Below, one piece after another: positions 9,826 to 20,444 of a DNA stretch of 64,000 nucleotides; positions within the stretch are counted from its first letter, which is position 1, and the number at the start of each line of letters is the position of its first letter. The DNA comes from Plazaster borealis (lineage: Eukaryota > Echinodermata > Asteroidea > Forcipulatida > Labidiasteridae). A model generated the notes under the pieces. That model was given only the letters and a program-made list of their open reading frames with translations, had not been told where the DNA came from and ran no database searches. The stretch spans positions 5,026,488 to 5,090,487 of the forward strand of contig CM037474.1 of assembly GCA_021014325.1 (NCBI GenBank). Reading direction: 5' to 3'. A program made the translations under genes and the position numbers.

Positions 9826-10159
9826 AGGGTGTGTACAACATTGGTAAGGTTGAAAATATAAATGTTCACAGATTTGCACATAACTTACATGGTATAAAGA
9901 TGGTCATGGTGGAAAACTTCCCTTAAAATAGTTTTGCTTGAAATGCTATGGTTTTTAGGAAGTGAGTAAAACAATCATTCTTTATCACTGGTGATAAAAT
10001 CTGATATTTGAAAACAGTGAAAATATATAATGGGGTTTTTCACTGTTTTCTCATGACTCTGAAGACCGATTTAGCTTAAACTTTCACAGGTTTGTTATTT
10101 CATGTATATGTTGGGTGTGGATACTGGTCTTTGACAATTACCAATGTTGTACATTTGCT
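9826..10159. mobile_element. TTAA-flanked MITE, AGGGTGTGTACAACATTGG subfamily
   Basis: Flanked by TTAA. Left end AGGGTGTGTACAACATTGG; right end is the near complement CCAATGTTGTACATTTGCT. A degenerate relative is at about 29210-29520. Confidence 0.75.
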
Positions 10160-10263
10160 TTAAGAGACTTTGAAAAGGCAGATTGTCCCTCAGCCAAGCC
10201 TAAGCCGTGGCTTTGAAAAAAATTGCCATCATCGCTGAACATCGGCTATGGAACCTGTCCTAC

Positions 10264-10416
10264 CTCCATCACAGAGCTGACCGTAGTGTCCTGCTTCACA
10301 CAGCTCACAGGCCGTCCCGTTGAAGTTTGAAAAACAACTGCAGGTTCCTGTCCCGTCGGTGCCGTCGGTGCAGCGACCATGGTTATTACATGGAGATGAC
10401 CACCCACCAGGACATT
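10264..10416 (-). CDS. STAB-like: Stabilin-like exon 33: laminin-type EGF
   Basis: The 153-bp exon, phase 1 to 1, encodes [31 protein letters not shown] and GHYGQLCDG. It has the same length, phases and motif order as exon 2, so modules 1 and 3 share this gene structure. Confidence 0.93.
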
Positions 10417-10485
10417 CTACACACAAAATAAACACAATTTTTTATGTCACAATACTAAGTTTACCCCCATTATTTAAACAGGAAT

Positions 10486-10950
10486 GTTAGAGGGGTTTCA
10501 ATGTCAAATGTAGTTTTGTGATGCACTCATTTTCCAATCAATAGGGGAGTCCTCTTGAAAGTGGAGAAAAATTACAAGTCTCTAACCTCACGTTAAAATG
10601 GTGTAAAAACTCTTTCATAGCGAAATTTGAAAGGTGACATCATCGAACATCAAAAACCAATCGGTCTGTACGACACAAAGATGAACTTGTTGTGCCAGTT
10701 AAAAGGTCACATACAATGCTATTTTGATTGAATATCATCAATATTCAGGAATGGAACAACAAATTATCCGTAAAAAAACGTAGACCATATATTTGAAATG
10801 TGACGTCATCGAACGATTCTGGATTTTGACAAAAAATTGCACTTGAAGGGTATCAAACACAGTGGCATTTTACACCATTTTTAACGTGAGGTTTGATACT
10901 TCCCCCCCCCCCCATTTTCATAAGGACTCTATCTATCGGAAAATGAGTAA
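10486..10950. repeat. Dispersed repeat F, copy 1
   Basis: About 460 bp shared with 49314-49762: GATGCACTCATTTTCCAATC, CATTTTACACCATTT, AACGTGAGG. In both copies the ends are partly complementary (AAGTCTCTAACCTCACG against CGTGAGGTT), so this is probably a foldback element. Confidence 0.75.
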
Positions 10951-10980
10951 CCATGGAAACATGAATTTCAAACCAATTAC

Positions 10981-11023
10981 CTGCACATTCCTGGCCATAG
11001 AATCCACTGCAGCATTCTGGGAA
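10981..11023 (-). CDS. STAB-like: Stabilin-like exon 32: Cys-box end, module 3
   Basis: A 43-bp micro-exon, phase 0 to 1, encoding FPECCSGFYGQECA, the same motif as CYPGYWGPMC (exon 1) and CCPGFYGENC (exon 16). Acceptor CTTACAG, donor GCAG|GTAATT. Confidence 0.87.
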
Positions 11024-11139
11024 CTGTAAGATTGGAAGAAAAACAAATCAAAACAAGATATAAAATCGTCACAGAAAGAAATTGCTCAATGCATGTTTCC
11101 ATTTTTTAATCTTGAATTCTGCAGGATTATGATTGTAGC

Positions 11140-11410
11140 TTGTTGTTGCCGAGCGTTCTTGCGCATCAAATTCAAATATTAGTGGTTGAGTCTCTGGAGT
11201 GTGGGTTCGAATCACATACCGGACACTTGCGTCCTTGGGCAAGACTTTAACTATAATTGTTTCTCATCACCCAGGAATAAATGGCTACCTGCGAGGGTAG
11301 AGATTGTTGATGTGAATGATTAGCAACATGTGCGCCCACATAGCTGCTGGTGCTGCATACTCCTAAGGAGTTGAAATGGTCTCAGGATTGGTCTCAGGGC
11401 CCGCTGAACA
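11140..11410 (+). mobile_element. SINE-L subfamily 2 copy
   Basis: Degenerate tRNA-like head (GCCGAGCG, GGGTTCGAATC) followed by CACCCAGGAATAAATGGCTA, a body shared with 14335-14636. Confidence 0.65.
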
Positions 11411-11703
11411 GCAGCAAGCTTCTGAAAGGTGCTTTTAGAGGCCTAACTTGGAGTTGTTTGAAAAAAAGCATAATAGATACCTGTTATTATTTCATGATAT
11501 CACAGTTTTTGCAAGAGAAAGATGCAATTACTCTTTCTGTCGATGTGGCGGGAGAGTCTTTCCCCGCCAAATAGCGAACTGTGTACAAACTTCTTCTGAT
11601 AGCGCCCTCTTTTGAATCAACCTCCTTCAGCCCATGTTAATTTCGCACATGGGGGCCAGAATCTCCCTTAATAACTACACTGCCGCGAAGTGAGTTCTTA
11701 ATA

Positions 11704-11749
11704 GGTCTCAACGTTTCGACTAGCTTGCTCTAGTCATCGTCAGGAGACT
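11704..11749 (-). ncRNA. Hammerhead-ribozyme-like motif
   Basis: On the minus strand: stem I strand GTCTC, core CTGACGA, stem II GACTAG/CTAGTC with loop AGCAAG, core GAAAC, then GTT and the stem I partner GAGAC. This is the order of a hammerhead with minimal stem III, as described for Penelope-like elements. One extra U precedes stem II, so activity is uncertain. Confidence 0.5.
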
Positions 11750-11849
11750 GAAGAGTGTAATTCATGTTTGTCCAGTATAGGGGTTCAGAGGTTACAGTGT
11801 AGAGTCAGTCACTGCTCTGATTGGTTCTTCTCAAAGGAGAACTGTGGTT

Positions 11850-12186
11850 CTGGTAATGAAACCAAGGATGCCTTATAAGTGAACTCAATCACTGTAGCTC
11901 ACAAGCTTGAGGGAACCTGTAAACAAGGGTTCTTGCTGTGTGAACCAGAAACACTGGGGTTAACCCCTACACTTTCTCGATAAGTGCTCTGGGTTCTTTC
12001 ACGTGCACTACCAATCCTAGTAAACGGGACCTACGTCTTAATGTCCCATCCGAAGGACAAAGCAATTATGATAAAGCATCTTGCTCAAGGATACAAGTGT
12101 CATGACCAGGACTCAAACCCACACTTTGCTGATCAGAAACACCAGAGCTTGAGTACGGTGCGCTTAACCGTTCGGCCACGACAGGC
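11850..12186 (-). mobile_element. SINE-L subfamily 3 copy
   Basis: Head at 12186 (complement of GTCGTGGCCGAACGG and the B-box), tail toward 11850 with GGTAATGAAACCAAGGATGC. The same subfamily is at 28288-28622. Confidence 0.75.
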
Positions 12187-12256
12187 CGTTATTAATATAT
12201 TGATTATAATTTATAGTAATAGAAGTATCAAAGTGTCTTCATGCTTCAATACTCAC

Positions 12257-12352
12257 ATATGTAATTCCACGACATGTAACTCTGCAACCAGGGCGTTGTT
12301 GTCTATGAAATATTCTTACTGTATAGACACAATTGCTCTGACTGGGAACAAT
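12257..12352 (-). CDS. STAB-like: Stabilin-like exon 31: Cys-box, module 3
   Basis: The 96-bp exon, phase 0 to 0, encodes NCVYTVRIFHRQQRPGCRV then TCRGITY, matching the GC..(Q/C)CR pattern of exons 1 and 15. Acceptor TTTCAG, donor TAT|GTGAGT. Confidence 0.86.
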
Positions 12353-12479
12353 CTGAAATACAAATTTTAGAAATAACATATCCAAATAAAAATGCTCAGG
12401 CAATCTTTATCTATCAAGTAAAAATAACAGCGTTTTTTCTGAACAGCCCAAAGATATCCACAAACCGTGTTCCTATACC

Positions 12480-12960
12480 CGAACACTGTGACCTTGACAT
12501 TTGACCTGTTAACTTCAATCTCAAGCTGCCTTATCTCAAGGGTTACTTTCCATCCAAATTTGTGACAAAATAGCTATACCCAGAAAACATGAAAAACCTC
12601 ACCACTTGACCTTTGACCTTTTCACCCCCAAACACTCCCAACTTTCCTTTCCCCAAGGGCAACCCCCCACCCAAGTTACAAGTACAAACATCACTTCTAA
12701 CTGGAGTTACAGTCCAGAAACCATTTAGCTACGGCTCACTAACATGACCTTAAGATTTGACCTGTTCACCACCGAAAGACATAAATGTATCCTTTTCCAA
12801 GGGCAAACCCAACCCCAAGCTACAAGTCCAAATGTCATTTCTAACTGGAGTAAGAAGAGACATCTTAGTCAAGTTACAATCTGGAAACGAAAGTGCCCAG
12901 CAGGAGGACGTCCGGACGGATGGATGGCGGAGGAATACTGTAGGCAATGACAATACCCCT
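12480..12960. repeat. Degenerate ~140-bp tandem repeat with TTGACCT motifs
   Basis: Three loose units with TTTGACCT(G/T)TT, CTTTTCCAAGGGCAA, AAGTTACAA and CTAACTGGAGT. Ends in CGGACGGATGGATGG, text seen at the ends of related tandem elements in other invertebrates. Confidence 0.6.
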
Positions 12961-12981
12961 TCAGCCAATGGGGCTGAGGGT

Positions 12982-13262
12982 TAATAAACCAGAAGGGAAA
13001 CTGACTGGATAAATTTCAATTCATTTTTTTGTTCAACAAAAACAGGATTTGAACCTGCCGGCACTCTACCAACTGAGCTACTAGCCCTAATGTTGGCGGT
13101 CACACTATTTTGTCAATATCTTTGTTCGAGGGTGCCTGTCACAAGCCAGTCAATGTCGTACAGCCAGGGATCACACCCAAGTTTACAATACAACCTGGGA
13201 AGCGACAGAGGGATCACCTTAAGGGGATGCAACTTTTTATTTCAAATATCAAGCAACTTTAT
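12982..13262 (-). mobile_element. SINE-N copy
   Basis: Reverse-complement copy of the 8753-9038 element: tRNA-like part near 13045-13090, body to 13262. Confidence 0.75.
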
Positions 13263-13343
13263 CTCTCACTCTTATGCATGCATAACTCTTTAAAAACCAT
13301 AGCAACAAACGAATAAAAAGGTTAAGATTGAACTATTTGTTAC

Positions 13344-13400
13344 CCTTTCAACAGTCTCTGGTGGGCACAGGGGCGGGCTTCTGCAGCTTCCACACTCAGT
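13344..13400 (-). CDS. STAB-like: Stabilin-like exon 30: Cys-box, module 3
   Basis: The 57-bp exon, phase 0 to 0, encodes TECGSCRSPPLCPPETVER, the counterpart of exon 14. Acceptor ACACAG, donor AGG|GTAACA. Short, but the phases fit on both sides and the C..C....LCPP pattern repeats across modules. Confidence 0.85.
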
Positions 13401-13569
13401 CTGTGTTGGACAGATCAAAACAAATTGCCCATTAGGATGAGTATGGACATTGTGCACAAAGAATACATTTACCTGTCTTCAAAGTAACGCTCAAGAAATG
13501 GGTCTATCTGAATGACCAGGATGTGACCTGCATATGCGTTTCTGAACCACAAACCATGGATCACCTACT

Positions 13570-13987
13570 CAGATAATAATAATAATAATACGCATTTCTT
13601 ATATAGCGCTTTAAATCCCGATGGGTGTCTCAAAGCGCTTAGTATTTTTCCTACAAGGTAAGTGGAGTTACGTGTTGAAGTATGAGACCTATTCCTTTGC
13701 ATAGCACCATGTAATGGTTTACAAGGTGCTGTGGCACAATATGCAGCCAATCAAACCAGGAACACCGGGGCGAACCCCTTCTCTTTACGATAAGTGCACT
13801 TGGTTCTTTTACGTGCATTACACAACACACGGGACCAACGGCTTAACGTCCCATCCGAAGGACGAAGCATGTGGTTAAGTGTCTTGCTCAAGGACACAAG
13901 TGTCACGACTGGGATTCGAACCCACACTCTGCTGATCAGAAACACCAGAGCTTGAGTTCGGTGTTCTTATCCGCTCGGCCACGACAC
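13570..13987 (-). mobile_element. SINE-L, full-length
   Basis: About 418 bp. The head (13987) has TGGCCGAGCGG and GGGTTCGAATCCC at tRNA spacing; the body has CCTTGAGCAAGACACTTAACC; the tail reads AAGCGCTATATAAGAAATGC then (ATT)n. Anticodon-stem text CTCAAGCTC suggests a tRNA-Leu ancestor. Confidence 0.88.
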
Positions 13988-14334
13988 CTACTGGAGCAGA
14001 AATGAGAGACTGGAGACCTAGCTGAATTCAATGAAAGTGAAAAAGACTGTGCCCACAGTTCTGGCTGAAACACAACATCTAGCGTTGTGTGGACATGAAG
14101 AAGAAGAATAGATGAATAAGATCCAATAATTTCTGTTTCAAGAATGGGACAAAGGTACAAAAAGAGATTTCTCAAAAAAATTTGCCCCGAATTGTTCAAT
14201 CTTGATATTACTTTTCAGACAAGGAAGTAATATTAAGTCAAGTCTTCTTTTCTTAAAATCTTAAAACACAAAAGCAAAAACCAGAGAAACCTCTGCCTCA
14301 GTTCTACAGGGATGTGTATTCACAACAATTCTAT

Positions 14335-14636
14335 TCTGGTGGCTGAGTCATCAGGGTGTGGGTTCGAATTCTGGTCATGACACTTGTGTCCTTGAGCAAG
14401 ACACTATAACTATAATTGCTTCTCTTCACCCAGGAATAAATGGGTACCTGTGAGGGCAGAGTTGGCTCTTGTGATTGATTTAGCTTGGCAGCACAGGCTG
14501 TATACTGCCCAGGGAGCTGAGATGGTTTAAGGAATGAAATATATGGCCCAGTGACCAGGGTGTGATAATGCTGGAGCGTCATGAGCGTCACTGAGTGATG
14601 GATTTGAGCGCTATATAAGAAGCCATTATTATTATA
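14335..14636 (+). mobile_element. SINE-L subfamily 2 copy
   Basis: B-box GGGTTCGAATTC, GAGCAAGACACTATAACTAT, then GAGCGCTATATAAGAAGCC and (ATT)n. The A-box half is degenerate. Confidence 0.75.
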
Positions 14637-14639
14637 AGC

Positions 14640-15020
14640 AGGGCTTGAGTTTTACACTGGACCACAGGACCAGTAGTTTTTATTGTTGGGCCTGTAAACT
14701 CAAGACTGGACAAGTCCGGCGGTCTTGCATTTTTCAATTGAATAATAAAACCTCACTGTGTTTAACATCTTGAACAAAAAACAAATTATGTTCAAATGTT
14801 GATTTTGAGTCTGGTGAAATACTATTCAATTCTGTTGAGTAATGAAGTATAATAGTGTATACCCATGAAGACAAATGAGAAATAAAATGCATGTAAAACT
14901 GTGTCAGGAAGTTTTTTGTCATTTTGATTCTGGTCTTGTAAAAACAATTGCGGTCCAGTAAATATTTTGAGCAACAAGCCCTGTGGTCTTGTGGATTTTT
15001 CCCCCAAAATTTGAGCCCTG
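14640..15020. repeat. Dispersed repeat M, copy 1
   Basis: Ends are partly complementary (GGGCTTGAGTTTTACACTGG and CCCAAAATTTGAGCCCTGG). A related inverted copy is at about 59440-60070 (GGGCTCAAATTTTGGGGG, TCAAAATGAAAAGAAACTTC). Confidence 0.65.
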
Positions 15021-15108
15021 GTAACTAATATTATTTGACCTTGTTGAACTGACGCAATGACAAGAATTGAAAATTGTAGTTTTATTGAAAGCTGATTTTT
15101 GTTTTTAC

Positions 15109-15237
15109 CAGTGTAGTAACTGTATGATTAATATCACAGTGGTTCGGCAGAGGCAAAAGAACTTCAGAGATGACATGGACCACGCCTCTATCAGTCAGGA
15201 GGTCCGGAGACACAACCTTAACATTATTCACAAATAA
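15109..15237 (-). CDS. STAB-like: Stabilin-like exon 29: FAS1-4 end
   Basis: The 129-bp exon, phase 0 to 0, encodes LFVNNVKVVSPDLLTDRGVV, then HVISEVLLPLP (H2 box) and NHCDINHTVTTL leading to the third Cys-box. Acceptor CTGCAG, donor CTG|GTAAAA. Confidence 0.93.
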
Positions 15238-15306
15238 CTGCAGGGAAAAAAAGAAAGAAGAAAGCACGAAAATTTTATAAAAATATCAAATGACAAAAAA
15301 AAATTA

Positions 15307-15751
15307 CGGAGCTCTTGAAGTGCCATCCCACATGTTGAGATCCTGAGTAAACTTACTGCAGCGTGACGACATCATTAAACGTAAGATGACGACATCCTAA
15401 GATGATTTATCTCAAGATGACGAAATCCTTAAGTAAAGATGTTGTCTTCCCGATATATTTTATCTAAGGATGTTGACACCATGGAAGTAAGATGTTGAAG
15501 TCAAAAGATAAATTATCTTGGGATGCTAAACATCCTGAAAATGTCAAGAAGCCAGGATAACTTATCTTGGTAAGATAAGCTCCTACTTTCATGATGTTGT
15601 CATCCCAAGATAAAATATATCTGGAATACGACATTCTAGTCTCATAATTTCGTCATCCCAAGATAAATTATTTTGGGATGTGGTCATCTTCCGTTTTTGC
15701 AGTAAATTATGTCAGGATCTCACCAAGTTTGATGGCACCTCCAGAGCTCCG
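15307..15751. mobile_element. TA-flanked foldback element with ~54-bp TIRs
   Basis: Left arm from 15307 (CGGAGCTCTTGAAGTGCCAT) and right arm ending 15751 are complementary over about 54 bp with few mismatches; TA flanks both ends. The interior is a run of AAGATAAATTATCTTGGGATG-like palindromic units. Lies between exons 29 and 28. Confidence 0.82.
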
Positions 15752-15784
15752 TACAAATATCTAGCCGGGATGAGATTGGATAAA

Positions 15785-16040
15785 TGGTGGTCGGGTTGGC
15801 ATAGTAGTATCTTTCCTTACCTTCCACCTCTAGGAACTCGGTTTAAATCACGCCAGGGGCACTATGTGGATTGGGTTTTCAGTCCCTACCTGACTGCGTG
15901 CGTTTTCCCAGGAATAATTCTCTGGGGTTTCCTCCAAAATCTAAAACTGAAATTTCCTTCCTTGTCTTCTCTCCATTGGGTTCTTGGCTAGTACAGTGAT
16001 TAAGTTCGCTTTCTGAGAACCTTGGCTTTACAACCAGAAG
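15785..16040 (+). repeat. Dispersed repeat Q, copy 1
   Basis: Text GGCACTATGTGGATTGGGTT, TTTTCCCAGGAATAATTCTC and CTTGGCTAGTACAGTGATTA. Also at 46285-46500 plus 46848-46905 (split) and partly at 27190-27370. It has a B-box-like GGTTTAAATCACGCC, so possibly SINE-derived. Confidence 0.65.
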
Positions 16041-16513
16041 AAATGAAGTGTGAACATTCTTGAAAAAATGGCTTGCCGATGTAGGTTCCCCCTTATTCTA
16101 GATCTTGAACCTCTCAGATGTTACAATTCATGAGGTGTAAAGACTCTGCGTATCTCCAGCAGAAATACAAAACTACTACAGGTCGGAACACAATGTGGAC
16201 TATTTCTTTCTCCTTTGTGGTGGCTGCTTCATACTCTCTCAAGAAAGTTTGAAGGCTCAAGGAGATTTTGAGAGAATCCTGAAATCAGGAAAAAATCCTG
16301 AGAAATCACATGCCTGATCTAGGTGTGAACCAAAAACTCAAAATGAATCAACAAAATTAAGCGTACAAAATGTGGCAAAACAGATATATTGATGGAAAAA
16401 AACAGGACATAAACAAAAGATTTACAAATAACTAGATAAAAATAAGCATAAATATGTTGTAGAGATAATACTATAGCAAAACTGTTAGAAATCATCAACT
16501 GTATGTTATTTAC

Positions 16514-16645
16514 ATTAGTAGAATTTTTCCGGAAGCGTAGTTGGTAGTTGTGGCCAAGACCACTGGCGATATGCATTCCATTGTAGATATCAGCACTAGT
16601 CCAGGTTTGATCGAGGACAACGTGGTAACGCAGAGTATCTCTCGT
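16514..16645 (-). CDS. STAB-like: Stabilin-like exon 28: FAS1-4 middle
   Basis: The 132-bp exon, phase 0 to 0, encodes TRDTLRYHVVLDQTWTSAD and YQLRFRKNSTN. The YH motif in LRYHVV is conserved in integrin-binding FAS1 domains. Acceptor TTGCAG, donor AAT|GTAAAT. Confidence 0.93.
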
Positions 16646-16879
16646 CTGCAAAGAAAGGAAAAAATGCTCAATGATGACAATAAATGTCAATGTTTCTCTC
16701 CGCATATTTCGTCAAATAAAAGTGGTTTTTTTTAGCTAGTCATTGATGAAAACAAGACCCAGTAGTCTGGACAAGTATCTACCGATAAAGTACTCAAGAC
16801 AATTGAACAAACAGAAACAATTTACGACAGGATTGTTTGTTTGTTTGTTTTGGGTTTTTTTAAATTATGAGACCAATTA

Positions 16880-16975
16880 ATGTAGCACCGTATGAGGGTT
16901 GACAAGGTGCTGCAGCGCATTCAGCAGCCACTGCCAGAAACACCGAGGCAAACCCATTCTCGCTCGGTCGCGACC
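16880..16975 (-). repeat. SINE-L fragment
   Basis: Internal piece of SINE-L (GACAAGGTGCTGCAGCGCAT, CGAGGCAAACCC) next to the foldback at 16981. Confidence 0.6.
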
Positions 16976-16980
16976 CACCT

Positions 16981-17222
16981 GGGCACAATTTCATAGAGCT
17001 GCTAAGCACAACAATTTGCTTAGCATGAAATTTCTTCCTCGATAAAAACAGGATTACCACCCAAATTTCCACGTGATTTTCAGGATAAGCAAACAACAGC
17101 TGAATACCAGTAACAAGCAATATGCAACACATGGATATTTGGTTGGTAATCCTGTTTTTATCAAGAAGAAATTTCATGCTAAGCAAATTGTTGTGCTTAG
17201 CAGCTCTATGAAATTGGGCCCT
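16981..17222. mobile_element. Foldback MITE family A, long-arm copy
   Basis: Two arms of about 95 bp are near-perfect complements (CTTAGCATGAAATTTCTTC on one side, GAAGAAATTTCATGCTAAGC on the other) around a ~50-bp centre. Ends 10 bp from exon 27. Confidence 0.85.
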
Positions 17223-17231
17223 GAAACTTAC

Positions 17232-17327
17232 TACTTTGGAGGCATTGAACGATGTAAAAGCATCATTTGATGGCAGGAAAACTGTGTAAGACGATGCTGT
17301 CATTATGTCATCCAAAAGACCAGTTTG
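17232..17327 (-). CDS. STAB-like: Stabilin-like exon 27: FAS1-4 H1 region
   Basis: The 96-bp exon, phase 0 to 0, encodes MTASSYTVFLPSNDAFTSF, the H1 box of FAS1-4. Two in-phase donors exist 3 bp apart (GTAGTA and GTAAGT); the better consensus, GTAAGT, is used, so one valine could be alternatively included. Confidence 0.92.
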
Positions 17328-18189
17328 CTGCAAAATAAAGGAACAGAAATTTGTCGATTTTATTTTTAATGAAAGACGCAGAAACACCATAGCTCACTAC
17401 TTTTTTTGTGCTTAGCAGCTCTATGAAAACTTGTCTCACTGGTCCACGCAAGAAACCTTCACATTTTAACTTTTCACATAAATTACTTAGAGGTGGTAAA
17501 GACACTTTAGAGAAATGACTCTTGCGGACATGCAACTTTGGAAACTGCTCACAAAACTCTGTACAATGTTTTTTCGGTTTTCTATGGTACTAAAAAAAAG
17601 GAATAAAGATACTGATCAGCTGAAAAGCTGCATGCCTGCTCTAGTATAGACTGGTCCCCTGTATCTTGATCCGCAAAGATAAATACAGGCACTGGTCTTA
17701 CAGGCCCAATGATTTAATTGTATATAATGATTTAATTTGATAAATTTGCAGTGACGTAAGCTTTCCATATCTGTGTTATGATTGGTCCGAGGTGATGTAG
17801 TTTGTCAGCTTGCACTTTCGGTCGTCTGCATGCAGCGTGTGCGTAATGTTTGTATACATGCATGTAATGTTGTTTTATTCACTATGTGTACATGTACGTG
17901 TGTGAGATCAACTGGCAGGATCCTGCCAGGCGCTCAAGGCCGGTATCTGGCGTTATTCATGAGCCTCGAAGTGTGACGTCAGATGTTCAGGCTAGCTCTA
18001 GTGTTTCTGACGTGTTCCTTTCGAATACAGTGCAACTGATTGTCTCCAAGCTACAAGTAAAAAATTGCCCAAAGTGACGAGGCCTAAGGAACAGAAAAGA
18101 ATGAGTAATATGCCTGTGGATTTTTTTTCACTGGACTCAGGGGAAAGTACTGGGTGCACAGTGCTTATTGGTGTATGGGTAAAACCAAA

Positions 18190-18470
18190 TGATATTCTTC
18201 ATCCCCAATGCAAATGTAACATCTATTAAATTGTTGTGGTACCCACTGCTAACACATAGGGTTCAAACTGCCTCTGGCTACCGGGCAATCTCTGTGGTCT
18301 AGTGGTAAGAAATCTGCTCTAGCATGGCAAAGGTCGTGGGTTTGAATCCCACCCAAGTATTATATGCCTGTGGATTTTTCTTTTTCACAGGACTCGGGAA
18401 AGTACTGAGTGCACAGTGCTTTACACACAACGGTGTTTGGGTTAAAACCAAATAAAAGGAAAGAATGAAT
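18190..18470 (+). mobile_element. SINE-S (GGGCAATCTCGGTGGTCTAG family)
   Basis: tRNA-like head CGGGCAATCTCTGTGGTCTA with GGGTTTGAATCCCACC, then GACTCGGGAAAGTACTGAGT. Other copies: 19795-20060, 26270-26575 and 42080-42370. Confidence 0.78.
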
Positions 18471-18484
18471 CCGAGTGCAACATT

Positions 18485-18665
18485 TTTCATAGAGCTGTTC
18501 AAGCACAAAAAGTAGCTAAAGTAGATAACAACTTTTGCTATTACCAGTATGAGGTTACCAGCCAAAATACCATGTCAAACGCAACCAGTTATGACTGGTT
18601 TCCTGCAAATTCTTTGCTCAGCAGATAGTATTTAAGCGAGCTACTTTCTGCTGAAGCAACTCTGA
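18485..18665. mobile_element. Foldback MITE family A copy, degenerate
   Basis: Carries CATAGAGCTGTTCAAGCAC at one end and TTCTGCTGAAGCAACTCTG at the other. Confidence 0.65.
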
Positions 18666-19230
18666 TATGTTGACAGGGTTGTGACTACGCTAGTCGGGGC
18701 TGGTCGGCACTAACCAGTTCTTTAAAAAGCCGACCAGCACTCATGCAATGTTAAAACATTGCCGACCAGTACTTTTTTTGCCAGTGAAAATAAAAACCAC
18801 TTTGACATCCTTTTCTTTATTTAATGTTCGCCCCAGACACTCTCCAGCCCTGTCCTGGGAGAATGATCAACACCCCTATTGTGATCCTATTACGTCTTAT
18901 CTTAATCCTTTAAAGTTTGTTATACATTGTTTCAGTTTGTAACACTCTTGCTTAACTCAAAAGACAAGCCTCTTGCGCGGTGTCTTTGTGGTTTTATGAC
19001 CTGGTTTTGTGACCCAATAGGAGTGGGTATAGTTTTTTATTAATCATGGAAAGTGTGTTGACATCTGCTGGCTTGCTTAAAGTTTTGATTGGAATGGTAG
19101 AAACAGAGAAACAGTAAAACAGTTAACTGGAAATCACAAGTTTCGTTATGGAAACGCTTCTCTCGGCTGAAGTGTAAAATTAACTGGCTCTAAAAAAGCT
19201 CTGGTGTCAACCCTGTTTGTTGATGCTTAC

Positions 19231-19371
19231 CTGAAGGAGGTCCAAGCCCGCAGAGTTTGGCTGAGTTTGATTGACAATTTGACTGAAGGAGAGCAGACGG
19301 GTTGTGTTGACGGGTGCCAATCCTGATGGGAGAAAAACCCCTCCACCTTCGTTGAGTGTAGGAGCCAAAAC
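19231..19371 (-). CDS. STAB-like: Stabilin-like exon 26: FAS1-3/FAS1-4 linker
   Basis: The 141-bp exon, phase 0 to 0, encodes VLAPTLNEGGGVFLPSGLAP then LLSFSQIVNQTQP, that is, the last strand of FAS1-3 and the first helix of FAS1-4. Acceptor ATTCAG, donor CAG|GTAAGC. Confidence 0.9.
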
Positions 19372-19482
19372 CTGAATGGAAGACGTCATGGGATATTGTG
19401 TCAAAGATCAAAATACAAAGGTCAACAGACATCTTGTCATAATGTCACCGTGTTTACATTTTATAAGCAAAATGATCGTAAA

Positions 19483-19790
19483 AGATAGGGTCATAGATTG
19501 GTAAATACTCCAAAAATTAATGACCATAACAACTTACTTGATGAGAAGGACTGCAGCTCTATTGAAATTATTTTGAGAAAGGATTCCCTTCAAAGTAATA
19601 TGGTTTGGATAATTCTCCACCCAAAAACATTTGTATCTGGAGAAACGATTCATGCATCAATCGTTTCTCAGATTTCTAATGGTTGGTGTCCGTTCGTGAA
19701 TGCTGCGGCAAGAGATGCCGTTGGTTCCCGCATTCACCTCGCTAAACATGGATGGATTCGACATTCTTGTTGAAAATACAATAATAATTT
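19483..19790. mobile_element. TTAA-type MITE, GGGTCATAGATTGG subfamily
   Basis: Begins AGATAGGGTCATAGATTGG; internal text CATGCATCAATCGTTTCTC and GATGCCGTTGGTTCCCGC is shared with 5948-6393 and 55018-55400. The right end is degraded. Confidence 0.65.
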
Positions 19791-19794
19791 GCAT

Positions 19795-20060
19795 CGGGGA
19801 TAAAAGAATATTTTGTTTTGATTTACCCATACACTGATGGGTGTTAAGCACTGTATTCCCTGAGTCCTGTGAACAACAAAAATCCACGGCATATTACTCG
19901 GTTGGGATTCGAACCCACGACCTTTGCCATTCTAGAGCAGATGTCTTGCCACTAGACCACTGAGATTGCCCGGTAGCTAGAGGCAGTTCGAATCCTATAT
20001 TTTGTAGCAGCGTGTACAGCAACACTTTAATAGATGTTAAATTTGCATCGGGGATAAATA
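19795..20060 (-). mobile_element. SINE-S copy
   Basis: Reverse copy: head near 19975 (CTAGACCACTGAGATTGCCC), B-box complement GGGATTCGAACCCACGACC, tail GCATCGGGGATAAA. Confidence 0.78.
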
Positions 20061-20095
20061 TTTTTTTGTTTTGGTTTTTGTTTACTACTTCTTAC

Positions 20096-20173
20096 CTCAT
20101 TAACGATATGGATTAGTCCGTTTGTTGAAGGAATGTCTGATATGTTAACTGGTATACGATTCACACAAAGATG
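20096..20173 (-). CDS. STAB-like: Stabilin-like exon 25: FAS1-3 end
   Basis: The 78-bp exon, phase 0 to 0, encodes NRIPVNISDIPSTNGLIHIV, the FAS1 H2 box of domain 3. Acceptor CCACAG, donor GAG|GTAAGA. Confidence 0.92.
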
Positions 20174-20403
20174 CTGTGGACAAAGATAACATCCATGAAA
20201 AAAGAGTGTGTAGATTAATTCCTTCCTATGTGATTGATTTTGCCTGAAACATAATTTATTTTGATGGTGGCCCTACGGAAGTGCCCAAAGTACACTCACA
20301 AAGATTGACAATGCACCAATTCGTCATCAAAATGAACATTCATTGTCAAACATCTACAAATGCTATGCACAGATACACTGGTGCAAATCCTTCAACACGT
20401 TTC

Positions 20404-20444
20404 TAGCCTTCGAGAAAGACTCTGCTAGAGTCGAAACGTCAGGC
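20404..20444 (+). ncRNA. Hammerhead-like remnant (Penelope-type)
   Basis: Stem I AGCCT/AGGC, stem II GACTC/GAGTC, GAAAC and cleavage-type GTC are in the right order, but the CTGANGA core is replaced by TCGAGAA, so the copy should be inactive. The same variant occurs at 48.5 kb. Confidence 0.4.

Noticed and set aside
16860..17390. 176-residue minus-strand frame as one exon
   Set aside because: Only 17232-17327 matches FAS1 and has splice sites in phase; the rest reads into intron, a foldback MITE and a SINE fragment.
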